Shown: one piece after another, positions 57,096 through 64,000 of the stretch
Layout: each line of letters opens with the position of its first letter
Numbering within the stretch: position 1 is the stretch's first letter
From: Streptococcus parasanguinis
GTDB taxonomy: Bacteria > Bacillota > Bacilli > Lactobacillales > Streptococcaceae
DNA: 64,000 nucleotides
Direction of reading: 5' to 3'
Assembly: GCF_023109675.1 (NCBI RefSeq)
Contig: NZ_JALDUR010000007.1
Location: 1 to 64,000 of the forward strand
Program-made: the position numbers and the translations under genes
The notes under the pieces: model-generated
What the model was told of the DNA's origin: nothing
Database searches by the model: none
What the model saw: the letters and a program-made list of their open reading frames with translations, nothing else

Positions 57096-58055
57096 TTATT
57101 GTAATACAAGGGATGCAGCACCGATGACACCGGCGTCATTTCCCAAAGTAGCAAGTGCCAATTGAGTAGATTCACGCACTTGTGGGAATGAGTTTTCTTC
57201 AAAGACCTTGCGCACACCATCCAAGAGGAAGTCTCCAGCAGCGGAAACCCCACCACCGATAACGATCTTAGATGGGTTCAAGGTTGAACCGATGTTAGCA
57301 GCAGCAAGTCCAAGGTAACGTGAGAAGTTCTTGTAGACGATCAAAGCAAGAGCATCGCCTTCTTTTGCCAGGTCAAAGACCGTTTTAGCCGTTACTTCTT
57401 CTCCGTTGTCGATCAAGACTTTCAATTGAGAGTCCCCTTCGTACTCATCGGCATAACGACGAGTCAAATTGACGATACCTGTTGCAGATGCAACCGTTTC
57501 AAGACAGCCTTTTTTACCACAGGTACATTGGATTGGATCATCAAAGTCAACAGTGATGTGACCAAGCTCACCAGCAGCTCCACGTACACCGTGCAAGAGA
57601 CGACCTTCAGCGACGATCCCACCGCCGACACCAGTACCAAGGGTCATGAAGACTACATCCGGTTGGTTTTCACCAGCCCCTTTCCAACGTTCACCCAAAG
57701 CAGCAACGTTGGCATCATTATCGATAAAGAATGGAATATGAAGGGCAGTTTCGATCTTTTCTTTGACTGGTTGAAGGGTCTTCCAGTTCAAGTTGTAGGC
57801 ACCGATAACTGTACCTTTTTCACGGTCAACGACACCAGGTGATCCCATTCCAATTCCTTGGAACTCAGAAGCATCAAGCCCAAGCATTTTCAAACGATGC
57901 GCGATGGATTCGATCATATCATCTACGATATGGCCACCTTCATCCAAGATATTTGTTTTAATAGACCATTTTTCTTGAACTTCCCCATCCAAAGTAAGGA
58001 TGGCAAACTTAATTGAAGTTCCTCCAAGGTCAATCCCAATAATTTTTTTAGACAT
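57096..58055 (-). CDS. glcK: ROK-family glucokinase
   Basis: A 319-residue kinase making glucose-6-phosphate from non-PTS glucose. ATP motif IGIDLGGTSIKFAIL; substrate loop GLGTGVGGGIV-like TLGTGVGGGIVAEG; zinc motif GHITVDFDDPIQCTCGKKGCLE, which the other ROK protein of this window lacks. The length matches Streptococcus glucokinase (gki MLST locus). Single-gene unit with its own terminator. Confidence 0.93.
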   Translation of the reverse strand: MSKKIIGIDLGGTSIKFAILTLDGEVQEKWSIKTNILDEGGHIVDDMIESIAHRLKMLGLDASEFQGIGMGSPGVVDREKGTVIGAYNLNWKTLQPVKEKIETALHIPFFIDNDANVAALGERWKGAGENQPDVVFMTLGTGVGGGIVAEGRLLHGVRGAAGELGHITVDFDDPIQCTCGKKGCLETVASATGIVNLTRRYADEYEGDSQLKVLIDNGEEVTAKTVFDLAKEGDALALIVYKNFSRYLGLAAANIGSTLNPSKIVIGGGVSAAGDFLLDGVRKVFEENSFPQVRESTQLALATLGNDAGVIGAASLVLQ

Positions 58056-58141
58056 CTGTAACTCCTTTCAAACTTGTAAACACTTACAGATCTATTATAT
58101 CAGACTTTTTATCAAACGCAAAGGTTTGCACGTAACTTTTC

Positions 58142-58660
58142 TTAACTTTTTAACAAGAGACTAAAGGATTGAAATCCTAAAATGAGGAAAATCAAACCAA
58201 TAATATTTAATAGAAAGACGCTAATCGAAAGCGGACTGACAATTAAGAACAAGCCGATAAAGAGCTGTACCAAGGCAAAGAATATATAGCGTTTGGAAAG
58301 TTCTTCAATTTTCTTAGAATAGAAATTAGCTTTTCGGAAGTTTAGAATCGAACGGTAGATCAGCCAAATTCCTAAAGTGACTGGAAAGACAATCGGCAAG
58401 GTCTTGTAGCCATAGAGCAGTAAGTAGACCGCAAAAACCAAGGCGACCATACTATGAAAGAGCTGTTGCTGCTGAATGATACCAGCCTGACGCAATCGGT
58501 AATAGCGTGAAAAACGCGAAAGGGAGATTAAAAAGAAACCACAGGAAATCAACCAGCTAAACGAGCCGATGTGCTCAATCGGATTGATAAACAAGACGAT
58601 ACCGATAATGGTAAAAATAGTGGCTGAAATCCCAAGGGATATCCGGTTCAATTGATTCAT
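58142..58660 (-). CDS. DUF308 (HdeD-like) membrane protein
   Basis: A 172-residue protein with about six hydrophobic segments in a repeated three-helix pattern, and short charged loops (RFSRYYRLRQAG, RKANFYSKKIEEL). It fits the DUF308/HdeD family, whose E. coli member is an acid-stress membrane protein; the role here is unknown. It starts 9 bp after the ABC-F gene and is probably the last gene of that operon. Confidence 0.65.
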   Translation of the reverse strand: MNQLNRISLGISATIFTIIGIVLFINPIEHIGSFSWLISCGFFLISLSRFSRYYRLRQAGIIQQQQLFHSMVALVFAVYLLLYGYKTLPIVFPVTLGIWLIYRSILNFRKANFYSKKIEELSKRYIFFALVQLFIGLFLIVSPLSISVFLLNIIGLIFLILGFQSFSLLLKS

Positions 58661-58669
58661 AGGGCCTCC

Positions 58670-60538
58670 TTATTCATCTAATTCGCTCAGGTATTCATAG
58701 CGATCGTACTTCTCAAGCAATCGCTCATTTTCCTGATCCAATTCCTTTTGAAGGGCTGACAATTTGCCAAAGTCAGAGCCGTTTTCATTCATCTCCACTT
58801 CAATCTCTGCGATCCGATTTTCAATGGCTTCGATATCTGCTTCAATGCTTGCCCACTCTTGCTTTTCCATGTAGCTCATGCGTTTCTTCTCTTCTTTTGG
58901 CTTGACAGGTTTCTCTTTTTCAACCTTGTGACTGGCCGTTACTTGAGCTGCTTCAAAGGCTTTTTCATCCAGGTAATCCGTATAATTGCCAAAGAACTCC
59001 CGAATGCCCCCGTTTTCAAAAGCCAGGATCTTGCTTGCAACCTTGTCTAGGAAATAGCGGTCGTGGCTAACGGTAATAACGGGACCTCCAAAGTTTTGAA
59101 GGAAGTTTTCCAAAACTGTCAGGGTAGCGATATCCAAGTCATTGGTCGGCTCATCGAGGAGAAGCACATTGGGTTTTTCAATCAAGAGTTTTAAGAGAAA
59201 GAGCCGCTTCTTCTCACCACCGGAGAGTTTTTCGATCAAGGTTCCGTGCATGGAACGTGGGAAGAGAAATTGCTCCAAGAGATCTGCAATTGATGTCGTC
59301 CCAACGGTCGTCTTCACTTCCTCAGCAACTTCCTGGAGGAAATTAATCACGCGCTTGCTCTCATCCAAACCATCGATTTGTTGTGAGAAATAAGCCACCC
59401 TCACGGTTTCTCCGATGATGACTTGCCCTGACTGAGGCTGGAGTCGCTCGGCGATCAGATTGAGTAGGGTCGATTTTCCGACGCCATTATCCCCGACAAT
59501 CCCGATGCGGTCCTTATTTTGCACCAAGAGGTTAAAGTCCTGTATAATCGGCTTGTTTTCAAAAGCAAAACTCACATCTTTAAACTCGATAACTTTCTTT
59601 CCGATTCGGCTGGTCTCAAAGTTCATCTCCAAATCTGTCTGGCTGCTTTGACCAGACAAGTCTTGCTTGAGATCATGGAACCGATTGATGCGTGCCTGTT
59701 GCTTGGTCGCACGCGCCTGAGGTTGACGCCGCATCCAGGTCAACTCCTGCTTATAGAGTTGCTGCTTCTTATGAAGAAGGGCTGCATCACGCTCGTCTTG
59801 CTCAGCCTTTAAGCGGACATAATCCTGGTAGTTGCCCTGATACTCGATCAAGCCACCTCGATCCAGCTCAAAGATCCGCGTCGAGATATTATCCAAGAAA
59901 TAGCGATCGTGGGTAATGAAGAGCACAGTTTTCTTAGAGTTCTTCAAGAAATTAGTCAACCACTCGATAGTATCAATGTCCAGGTGGTTGGTCGGCTCAT
60001 CTAGTAAGAGCAGGTCATGGTGAGACAGCAAAACTTGGGCCAGTTGCACCCGACGACGCAAGCCCCCAGATAGGTCCCCAACTTTGGCGTTCAAGTCTTC
60101 AATTCCAAGTTTGGAAAGGACTGTCTTGACCTGACTCTCAATTTCCCAAGCATTGAGCGAATCCATCTCCGACATGACCTTTTCAAGACGGGCTTGGTTC
60201 TCTTCTCGGTAATCCGCCATCAAAAATTCATAATCGCGAATGAGCTGCATTTCACGCAAATCACTAGATAGCACCGTATCCAGAACTGTCTTTTGATCAT
60301 CAAAGTCTGGTTCCTGGGTCAAGTAGCCAATTGTATAATCACTCTTGGCAGAAAAAGGACTCACATCTCCATCAAAGCCAGAGCGACCCGACAACACATC
60401 TAACAGCGTGGTTTTTCCAGTCCCATTGACCCCGATCAATCCGATCCGATCCAAGTCGTGAATGATAAAGGAAATCTCACGAAAGACGGTCTTATCTCCG
60501 ACAGATTTGGTTAATTTATCGACAATAAAATCGCTCAT
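58670..60538 (-). CDS. ABC-F family ATPase (Uup-like)
   Basis: 622 residues with two ABC domains and no membrane part. Domain 1: Walker [10 protein letters not shown], signature [13 protein letters not shown], Walker [12 protein letters not shown]. Linker about 235-300. Domain 2: [34 protein letters not shown]-terminal coiled coil (about 540-622) is typical of Uup. Such proteins act on ribosomes or branched DNA intermediates; the resistance subclasses (Msr, Lsa) look different. It overlaps cca by 4 bp. Confidence 0.88.
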   Translation of the reverse strand: MSDFIVDKLTKSVGDKTVFREISFIIHDLDRIGLIGVNGTGKTTLLDVLSGRSGFDGDVSPFSAKSDYTIGYLTQEPDFDDQKTVLDTVLSSDLREMQLIRDYEFLMADYREENQARLEKVMSEMDSLNAWEIESQVKTVLSKLGIEDLNAKVGDLSGGLRRRVQLAQVLLSHHDLLLLDEPTNHLDIDTIEWLTNFLKNSKKTVLFITHDRYFLDNISTRIFELDRGGLIEYQGNYQDYVRLKAEQDERDAALLHKKQQLYKQELTWMRRQPQARATKQQARINRFHDLKQDLSGQSSQTDLEMNFETSRIGKKVIEFKDVSFAFENKPIIQDFNLLVQNKDRIGIVGDNGVGKSTLLNLIAERLQPQSGQVIIGETVRVAYFSQQIDGLDESKRVINFLQEVAEEVKTTVGTTSIADLLEQFLFPRSMHGTLIEKLSGGEKKRLFLLKLLIEKPNVLLLDEPTNDLDIATLTVLENFLQNFGGPVITVSHDRYFLDKVASKILAFENGGIREFFGNYTDYLDEKAFEAAQVTASHKVEKEKPVKPKEEKKRMSYMEKQEWASIEADIEAIENRIAEIEVEMNENGSDFGKLSALQKELDQENERLLEKYDRYEYLSELDE

Positions 60539-61746
60539 TTTTCCTCCTCTTTTGCTTGCTGGATATAGGCAATGATAGCCTCTTTTTCATTGGCCAGTTT
60601 CCCATCGACAATGGCATATTCAATTTTTGTCAAAATCTCTCCCAAGGCTGGACCTGGTTGAAAACCGTATTCTTTGATCAGCATGCCACCATTGACCACC
60701 ACTTCATGCTTATCATGAATGGTCAAGCTATCATAGACACGCTCAATGGCCAAATAATCCACACTCAAGGCATACGCTTCCCGGAGCTCTTCAGCCACTA
60801 GCAACAAACGCTTCTCATACTTGTAGCAGGCACGCTTGTCTAGACTTCCATTTTCTCGTAGCTTTAGAATCTCCACGATCTGCTCCACCGTCTTAGCAAA
60901 GTCTCTAGAGGTCTTCCATTTCTTAAAGAATTTTGGAATATCTTGAATCTCTAGTGCTAAGACCAAAGCAGCCCAGGCTTGCTCAGAAGTTGAAAAGGTA
61001 TATTCCAACTCTATGTCAAACAAATGCTCGATAGCTTCTTTACGATCCTTCATCTCTGGCAGATAGTGATAGGCTCCACTGGCCAGCATAGCCTCCAAGC
61101 CTTGTCTCCAGTATGGAGAAAGCAAGAGCTTATCAAACTCGATGAAGGTGCGCTCTACTGAAATCTTCTCTAGTAATGGCGCACACTCCTTCATAGCGTC
61201 AAAGGTTGCCTCTTCTAATTCAAAGCCAAGACTGGCTTGAAAACGAAAGCCTCGCATGATCCGGAGCGCATCTTCGTTAAAGCGTTCGTGAGGAAGCCCA
61301 ACCGCCCGAAGGACCTTGTTTTCTAAATCTTCTAGTCCATGAAAGAGGTCAACAATTTCTCCTTTTTCATTTAAAGCAAAGGCATTGACGGTGAAATCAC
61401 GGCGCTTGAGGTCTTCTTCAAGTGAGCGTACAAAAGACACCGAGCTCGGGCGACGATAATCGACATAGACATCCTCCGTCCGGAAGGTCGTAATTTCATA
61501 TTCTTGACCATTTTCAAGAACCAAGACGGTCCCATGTTCGATACCGACATCTACTGTTCGATCAAAAATCGCCTTGGTCTCTTCTGGGTATGAGGAGGAA
61601 GCGATATCGACATCGTGAATTGGACGATCCAAGAGGGCATCACGGACAGATCCCCCTACAAAATAGGCCTCAAAACCAGCTGCTTTAATCTTCTCTAATA
61701 TTGGTAAAGCCTCCTGAAACTCAGAAGGCATCTTTTCTAATCTCAT
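60535..61746 (-). CDS. cca: CCA-adding tRNA nucleotidyltransferase
   Basis: A 403-residue class II enzyme that builds or repairs the tRNA 3' CCA end. N-terminal nucleotidyltransferase motif [19 protein letters not shown] with catalytic Asp pair, then [11 protein letters not shown] and [16 protein letters not shown] (nucleotide-selecting region EDxxR), and an all-helical tail without an HD domain, as in Gram-positives. Overlaps dapB by 4 bp and the ABC-F gene by 4 bp, showing tight coupling in the operon. Confidence 0.95.
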   Translation of the reverse strand: MRLEKMPSEFQEALPILEKIKAAGFEAYFVGGSVRDALLDRPIHDVDIASSSYPEETKAIFDRTVDVGIEHGTVLVLENGQEYEITTFRTEDVYVDYRRPSSVSFVRSLEEDLKRRDFTVNAFALNEKGEIVDLFHGLEDLENKVLRAVGLPHERFNEDALRIMRGFRFQASLGFELEEATFDAMKECAPLLEKISVERTFIEFDKLLLSPYWRQGLEAMLASGAYHYLPEMKDRKEAIEHLFDIELEYTFSTSEQAWAALVLALEIQDIPKFFKKWKTSRDFAKTVEQIVEILKLRENGSLDKRACYKYEKRLLLVAEELREAYALSVDYLAIERVYDSLTIHDKHEVVVNGGMLIKEYGFQPGPALGEILTKIEYAIVDGKLANEKEAIIAYIQQAKEEEK

Positions 61747-62510
61747 AGTAAGTGTTCCAAACCATAAACAAGCTCATGACGCTTGACAACTTCTTTAATC
61801 CCTAGATTTACTCCTGTCATGAAGGAAACACGATCATAGGAATCATGACGGAGAGTCAACCCTTCGCCTTGGCTACCAAAAATCACCTCTTGGTGAGCGA
61901 CTAGGCCAGGTAATCGAACCGAATGGATGCGCATCCCTTCAAACTCTGCCCCTCTTGCACCAGGCATCAACTCTTCTTCATCTGCTGCACCTTGCTGGAT
62001 TTTCTCGCGTTTCTCAGAGATCAGCTCAGCTGTCTTAATCGCTGTTCCACTCGGAGCATCTTTTTTCTTATCATGGTGCAGTTCGATGATTTCCACATTT
62101 GGGAAATACTTGGCCGCTTGCGCTGCAAATTGCATCAAGAGCACAGCTCCAATAGCAAAGTTCGGAGCAATCAAGCCCCCCAAATCCTTTTCACGCGAAA
62201 GGTCTGTCAATTCCTGGATCTGCTCAGGAGTGAATCCAGTCGTTCCCACAACAGGAGCAAAGCCATTTTCAATTGCAAAGCGAGTATTCTCGTAAGCAAC
62301 CTTTGGCATGGTAAAGTCCACCCAAACATCTGCTTCAAGACCTACGACATCTTCTTTGCGGTTAAAGACGGGGACCCCTGCAACCTCTGTCTCATCAGTA
62401 AATGGATCGATCAAGCCAGCTAGTTCTAGCTCAGGATCTTCAGAAACCATCTGGTAGGCTGCTTGTCCCATTTTCCCCTTGAAACCTGCAATAATGACTT
62501 TAATTGACAT
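61743..62510 (-). CDS. dapB: 4-hydroxy-tetrahydrodipicolinate reductase
   Basis: 255 residues from ATG 62510 ([15 protein letters not shown]), preceded by AAGGAGAATTCT. Reduces the DapA product with NAD(P)H. Nucleotide-binding GFKGKMG near residue 10, catalytic histidine pair [15 protein letters not shown] (about 147-161). It acts after asd and dapA, which are 31 kb away. It overlaps cca, lying 10 bp after degV. Confidence 0.94.
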   Translation of the reverse strand: MSIKVIIAGFKGKMGQAAYQMVSEDPELELAGLIDPFTDETEVAGVPVFNRKEDVVGLEADVWVDFTMPKVAYENTRFAIENGFAPVVGTTGFTPEQIQELTDLSREKDLGGLIAPNFAIGAVLLMQFAAQAAKYFPNVEIIELHHDKKKDAPSGTAIKTAELISEKREKIQQGAADEEELMPGARGAEFEGMRIHSVRLPGLVAHQEVIFGSQGEGLTLRHDSYDRVSFMTGVNLGIKEVVKRHELVYGLEHLL

Positions 62511-62520
62511 AGAATTCTCC

Positions 62521-63369
62521 TTAAACGATAGGGATATACCCAACTGCTAAGCTATGGTCGCCTAAGTGCGTCCCAATCACGCCTCCAAAGGTAGCAAAAG
62601 GAATTTCTCCCTCTACCCCTTCAGCCACCAACATCTGACGAAGCGCTTCGGCTTTTTCAGGTACATTAGCATGGATGATAAAGACTTGGTAATGACCTCC
62701 GGTGAGTCCTTCATCAACGATTTCTACCAAGCGTTTCATAGCTTTCTTTTCCGTACGGACTTTTTCAAAAACTTCGATGACACCTTGGTCATTAAAATGA
62801 AGGATCGGCTTGATACTCAAGAGATTGCCAATGATGGCAGCGCCATTTGACAGGCGTCCCCCCTTGACCAAGTGATTCAAATCATCGACCATAATATAGG
62901 CAGTGGTCCCATCAATCTGGTGTTGGACATTGGCCACAATCTCATCAAACAAACGACCTTCACCAGCCCATTTCAAGCAATCTTCTACCATCATTCCTAA
63001 TGGAGCGCTAGTGATTTTTGAGTCAGGAAATTCGACGGTCAAGCCTTCAAATTCGTCCTTCAAATATTGGATATTTTGGTAAAATCCAGAAATGCCTGAT
63101 GACAAGAAGAGACCAAGAGCATGCGTATAACCTTTAGCTGTCAAACCAGATAAGAGTTCTTCTAACGCTGCCACACTCGGTTGGCTGGTCTTTGGTAATT
63201 CCTTAGACGCAGCCATCTTTTGGTAGAACTCGTCGTGTGTCAGATTCTTCCCTTCCACATAGGATTCTCCATCGATATAGATCGGAATGTCTAAAATAAA
63301 TAAGTCGTCGTGATGGAGAAGGTGCTGCGGTAAATAGGCAGACGAATCCGTAATCACTGCTAATTTCAT
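62521..63369 (-). CDS. DegV family fatty-acid-binding protein
   Basis: A 282-residue protein. DegV/FakB-type proteins hold a fatty acid for phosphorylation by FakA. N-terminal [10 protein letters not shown] (the conserved TDSxxxLP) and the substrate loop [12 protein letters not shown], then [14 protein letters not shown] and [14 protein letters not shown]. No partner FakA is in the window. It starts 3 bp after the DUF1149 gene in the same operon. Confidence 0.9.
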   Translation of the reverse strand: MKLAVITDSSAYLPQHLLHHDDLFILDIPIYIDGESYVEGKNLTHDEFYQKMAASKELPKTSQPSVAALEELLSGLTAKGYTHALGLFLSSGISGFYQNIQYLKDEFEGLTVEFPDSKITSAPLGMMVEDCLKWAGEGRLFDEIVANVQHQIDGTTAYIMVDDLNHLVKGGRLSNGAAIIGNLLSIKPILHFNDQGVIEVFEKVRTEKKAMKRLVEIVDEGLTGGHYQVFIIHANVPEKAEALRQMLVAEGVEGEIPFATFGGVIGTHLGDHSLAVGYIPIV

Positions 63370-63372
63370 TGA

Positions 63373-63747
63373 TTAAAACTCCAAATTAATACCCGGTAAA
63401 TCAAGGGCAATTTCTGTAACTTCATAAGTCAAACGGTTGAGCATATTCAAGCAAGGGCGAGCCAATTCTTCCACTTCGTCTTTGCTGAATTCGCTTGGTT
63501 CATTGACATAACGACCAAACAAGTGGTTGATTTGAGTGATGGTTCCGCTGATCACAAAACCGTCAAAAACGATCATGTAGCTCAAGATGACAATCAAAGA
63601 AGTCGTGTTTTGTTCTTGATCACGATTGATCAATTGAAAGTTTACATCTACTTTTGTTTCAGGGATGCCATTTTCTTTTTCCCACTCAAAATTACGAGCG
63701 TCATAGTGGTATTGGCTGACAAATTCTTTTTCACGTTGAATATCCAT
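63373..63747 (-). CDS. DUF1149 SecB-like protein
   Basis: A 124-residue protein whose strand-rich core and C-terminal helix (DEVEELARPCLNMLNRLTYEVTEIALDLPGI) resemble the SecB fold; the family DUF1149 groups these in streptococci and lactobacilli. SecB is an export chaperone in Proteobacteria; a chaperone role here is plausible but unproven. First gene of the operon with degV, dapB, cca, the ABC-F gene and the DUF308 gene. AGGAGAA precedes the ATG. Confidence 0.75.
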   Translation of the reverse strand: MDIQREKEFVSQYHYDARNFEWEKENGIPETKVDVNFQLINRDQEQNTTSLIVILSYMIVFDGFVISGTITQINHLFGRYVNEPSEFSKDEVEELARPCLNMLNRLTYEVTEIALDLPGINLEF

Positions 63748-63845
63748 TTTTATTCTCCTAAAAATATGCGATAGGCTTATTATATCATAATTCAGCTCAA
63801 GATACCAACGCCGAATGAGGTGATTTTTTCGCTAGTACAAGAAGA

Positions 63846-63878
63846 AAAGACCAGGGAAGTTTGGCCAGTCTTTAACTT
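63846..63878. terminator. possible terminator at the right edge
   Basis: Imperfect inverted repeat AAAGACCAG / (C)CAGTCTTT with T-rich flanks. It could end a - strand gene lying beyond the window. The remaining bases 63748-64000 hold the promoter region of DUF1149 and no convincing gene. Confidence 0.45.
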
Positions 63879-64000
63879 GTTTTTCTCAATTCTTCTATAA
63901 CTCTTTTGTAAGGATCGAAAAAACAAGATAAAGACTTTTGAATGACGATTAGTCATAATAATACCAACCGCCATCCCTATAAATTCTTATGGGTTGCATC

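Noticed and set aside
63792-63974. A 60-codon - strand frame at the right edge
   Set aside because: No clear ribosome-binding site or family likeness; it overlaps a probable terminator hairpin.

Overview
The window is chromosomal DNA from a Streptococcus, most likely of the mitis/sanguinis group. Supporting signs are XerS next to a difSL-type site, satD/satE-like genes, a pyruvate dehydrogenase operon with the lipoyl domain on E3, an L10-leader/rplJ/rplL operon, the dfr-clpX-engB order, and a CshA-type LPNTG fibrillar adhesin. No pneumococcal BOX element was seen, and the species cannot be fixed from this sequence alone.

Left edge (1-6190): an AT-rich mobile segment. It starts with the end of an insertion sequence (ISL3-like by eye) that cuts into the 5' end of a recombinase-like gene. 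Four translationally coupled + strand genes follow: a degenerate tyrosine recombinase with a cysteine-rich tail, a second tyrosine recombinase, a small coiled-coil protein, and a 615-residue protein made of about eight tandem zinc ribbons. The first three resemble the Tn554 TnpA/TnpB/TnpC trio; the fourth looks like cargo or a targeting factor. The segment abuts the chromosome-dimer-resolution site (about 6191-6221) and xerS (6271-7341). From there every gene is on the - strand, as expected at the replication terminus.

7.4-31.6 kb: an SseB-like protein, a lactococcin-972-type ABC exporter pair, lplA with the four-gene pyruvate dehydrogenase operon, an ATP-grasp enzyme with two esterase-family hydrolases, trmFO, the satD/satE pair with a repeated operator, topA, dprA, a ROK protein, rnhB, rbgA, an ATP-cone protein, and dapA/asd.

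31.7-47.8 kb: LemA and a DUF3137-like membrane partner, a probable free-standing small RNA, an AlkD-like repair protein, cardiolipin synthase, an acetyltransferase, a heterodimeric ABC exporter, three tandem paralogous lipoproteins, the L10/L12 operon with its leader, a formate/nitrite channel, a GH73 glucosaminidase, engB, clpX, an easily missed 56-residue membrane protein, and dihydrofolate reductase.

47.9-64 kb: an 8-kb CshA-like adhesin gene broken by one in-frame TAA codon and carrying a higher-order repeat duplication, then thyA, glcK, and an operon of a SecB-like DUF1149 protein, degV, dapB, cca, an ABC-F ATPase and a DUF308 membrane protein. thyA/dfr serve folate-linked thymidylate synthesis, asd/dapA/dapB the aspartate-to-diaminopimelate route, and topA/dprA/rnhB/xerS DNA handling. 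The best candidates for something undescribed are the dif-adjacent recombinase/zinc-ribbon element and the orphan RNA at about 33.4-33.5 kb.
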